In this document: in pieces, positions 4,228 to 5,364 of the stretch
Layout of the letters: every line of letters begins with the position of its first letter
How positions within the stretch are numbered: the stretch's first letter is position 1
Position numbers and translations under genes: made by a program
Source of the DNA: Hadarchaeum sp964343275
Lineage (GTDB): Archaea > Hadarchaeota > Hadarchaeia > Hadarchaeales > Hadarchaeaceae
Direction of reading: 5' to 3'
Assembly: GCA_964343275.1 (NCBI GenBank)
Contig: CAYFIY010000048.1
Location: 1-5,364, forward strand
DNA length: 5,364 bases
The notes under the pieces: model-generated
The model's database searches: none
Told to the model about the DNA's origin: nothing
The model's input: the letters and a program-made list of their open reading frames with translations, nothing else

Positions 4228-5358
4228 TTACGATAGTCTCCAGTAATCTATTGGATCAATGATGACGGGATCTATTACTAGCTCACCGTTGATTATTCTA
4301 TCTTCAAGCTCAATGACTTCGCTCAGAATGTCTGATGGTACTTCATCAGGAAGATGCAGTCTAAATTCGGATCCGCCATCGGCCATGCCAAGGAAATACT
4401 CTTTGGCTTGAAAGGTACCGTCTATAACGCTAGAAATTACTTCATCAAATTGTTTGGTAAGAATCCAGTTGATGCTAGCTATAGTCACCTCTGGAGCGAC
4501 TGTTGTTGCTGGGTGTTCCAATTGCCCATTCATGTAATACACTCCTTTATCTATAGCTCCTTCCCAAGCTCCAGACGCATCAGAAAATATAAAGTCAGCT
4601 CCTCCTTCGATGAGCGCTATTGCTCCTTCCTTGGCCGTCGCTGGATCATACCAGGAAAAAATCCAAGTCATATTTATTTCCACATCTGGATTAGCATCCT
4701 TAGCTCCTTGGACAAATCCGTTATAGTACCTGTTGGCATTTGCTACGGGGTACTGTCCTACCATTCCAAGACTATCCGTTTCAGTCATTTTTCCAGCAAG
4801 GTATCCGCACAGATACGCAGCCTCATGAAGGTAACTGTCATAGTGTCCCACGTTGGGTGGAACTTGTTCCGGGGGCGGGTAAATTACATGGAGCTCGGTC
4901 CCTCCACCAGCGCCCATAACCACGACATCTTGGAAATCTTCGGCTATCGCTTTGATAGAATCAGGGTACCAACTTCCATAAAAGAGAACATCAAAACCCC
5001 TGTCAGCATAAGATCGCCCAACACGTTCGCCTTCTGCAACAGCTGCACCTTCCGTATATTCTAATTCAAAGTCATACTTCTCTTGCGCTACTAACAAGCC
5101 ATCATACTGGGCTATGTACCACGAGTGGGATGTGATAGTTGGGGCATCAATCACCAAAGCCACCTTCAGTTTCTCTACTGGAATTATCTCGGTAGTTGTG
5201 GCCGTAGCCGTGGCCGTAGCCGTGGCTGTAGCCGCGGTAGGCGCGGCCGTTGTAGGTGTCGTGGTGGGTGGTGCTGCAGGTTGGGTTCCTAGGTAAGCTG
5301 CTGCTGCTATAACTACTACTATAACAACGATTCCAACGATTAAACTTGTTTTTTCCAT
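4228..5358 (-). CDS. BMP-family ABC transporter substrate-binding protein, membrane-anchored
   Basis: This 376-residue extracytoplasmic receptor is of the BMP/PnrA/Med type; characterised members bind nucleosides for ABC importers. Residues 6-23 are one hydrophobic segment. A stalk of Thr, Ala and Pro follows (about 25-56), with an (AT)n run at 44-54. The binding domain starts at about 64 (KLKVALVID). Family hallmarks are RSYADRGFDVLFYGSWYP (115-132), VVMGAGGG (146-153), HEAAYLCGYLAGKMTETDSL (178-197) with GMVGQYP after it, YYNGFVQGAKDANPDVEI (211-228), WYDPATAKEGAIALIEGGAD (236-255), and the tail IINGELVIDPV. There is no Cys lipobox after the hydrophobic segment, so it is probably held by an uncleaved N-terminal helix, or processed by another signal peptidase, rather than being a lipoprotein. 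The stalk is a likely O-glycosylation site. The permease and ATPase genes are not in the window; they may lie beyond 5364. The ligand cannot be read from sequence alone. Confidence 0.9.
   Translation of the reverse strand: MEKTSLIVGIVVIVVVIAAAAYLGTQPAAPPTTTPTTAAPTAATATATATATATTTEIIPVEKLKVALVIDAPTITSHSWYIAQYDGLLVAQEKYDFELEYTEGAAVAEGERVGRSYADRGFDVLFYGSWYPDSIKAIAEDFQDVVVMGAGGGTELHVIYPPPEQVPPNVGHYDSYLHEAAYLCGYLAGKMTETDSLGMVGQYPVANANRYYNGFVQGAKDANPDVEINMTWIFSWYDPATAKEGAIALIEGGADFIFSDASGAWEGAIDKGVYYMNGQLEHPATTVAPEVTIASINWILTKQFDEVISSVIDGTFQAKEYFLGMADGGSEFRLHLPDEVPSDILSEVIELEDRIINGELVIDPVIIDPIDYWRLS
5198..5233. repeat. Three tandem copies of a 12-bp unit in the stalk-coding region
   Basis: The unit GTGGCCGTAGCC (plus strand) occurs at 5198-5209 and 5210-5221 exactly, and at 5222-5233 with one change. 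On the minus strand it encodes alternating Ala-Thr. Such short in-frame repeats can expand or contract by slippage in multiples of four residues, changing stalk length without breaking the frame. Confidence 0.75.
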
Positions 5359-5364
5359 TTATTA

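Noticed and set aside
4256..4266. C-box-like ATGATGA considered as part of a C/D guide RNA
   Set aside because: No properly spaced D box or kink-turn partner was found, and it lies inside the BMP coding sequence.
4354..5064. Long 236-codon open frame on the plus strand
   Set aside because: It is exactly antisense to the clear BMP-family gene; its composition is rich in Ser, Ile and Arg with no domain signal.
5114..5296. 60-codon plus-strand frame rich in Val-Ala
   Set aside because: It is the antisense of the Ala-Thr stalk repeat.
1..5364. CRISPR array, insertion-sequence ends or replication origin
   Set aside because: No spaced direct repeats of CRISPR type, no terminal inverted repeats with target duplications, and no origin-like repeat clusters were seen.

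Overview
The window looks archaeal. It carries diphthine synthase, a protein made only by archaea and eukaryotes. Its tRNA-Lys gene is interrupted by two short introns that fold into bulge-helix-bulge splice sites. Several genes appear leaderless, and an exported solute-binding protein sits on a Thr/Ala/Pro stalk of archaeal type. The lineage cannot be fixed from this stretch. Two introns in one tRNA would fit a TACK-type archaeon (for example Bathyarchaeia or a relative), but this is inference.

Layout: 1-320 has no convincing gene. 321-1529 (+) encodes a 402-residue protein that I read as a strongly divergent member of the RtcB RNA-ligase superfamily. 1530-2045 is an AT-rich accessory stretch with apparently decayed reading frames on both strands and one plausible small Lys-rich protein (1881-2045, +), followed by a T-run. 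3568-2133 (-) is a tight two-gene unit: diphthine synthase, then an NAD(P)HX epimerase that starts inside the diphthine synthase stop codon (ATGA). Divergent from it, at 3611-3720 (+), is tRNA-Lys(CUU) with a canonical intron at 37/38 and a second intron in the D-arm. Immediately after the tRNA lies a truncated reading frame (about 3735-4058, +) that reads like the C-terminal part of a nuclease-type protein but contains in-frame TAG codons. 5358-4228 (-) is a BMP-family (basic membrane protein) solute receptor.

How they relate: the diphthine synthase / NnrE pair is housekeeping (EF-2 modification and nicotinamide-nucleotide repair). RtcB enzymes are what archaea use to join tRNA exons after BHB-intron removal. 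A divergent RtcB-like gene 2 kb from a doubly split tRNA gene is therefore noteworthy, although the altered metal-site residues argue for a paralogue with a different RNA-repair role. The stretch around 1530-1950 and the fragment next to the tRNA look like debris of mobile or accessory genes flanking the core genes.
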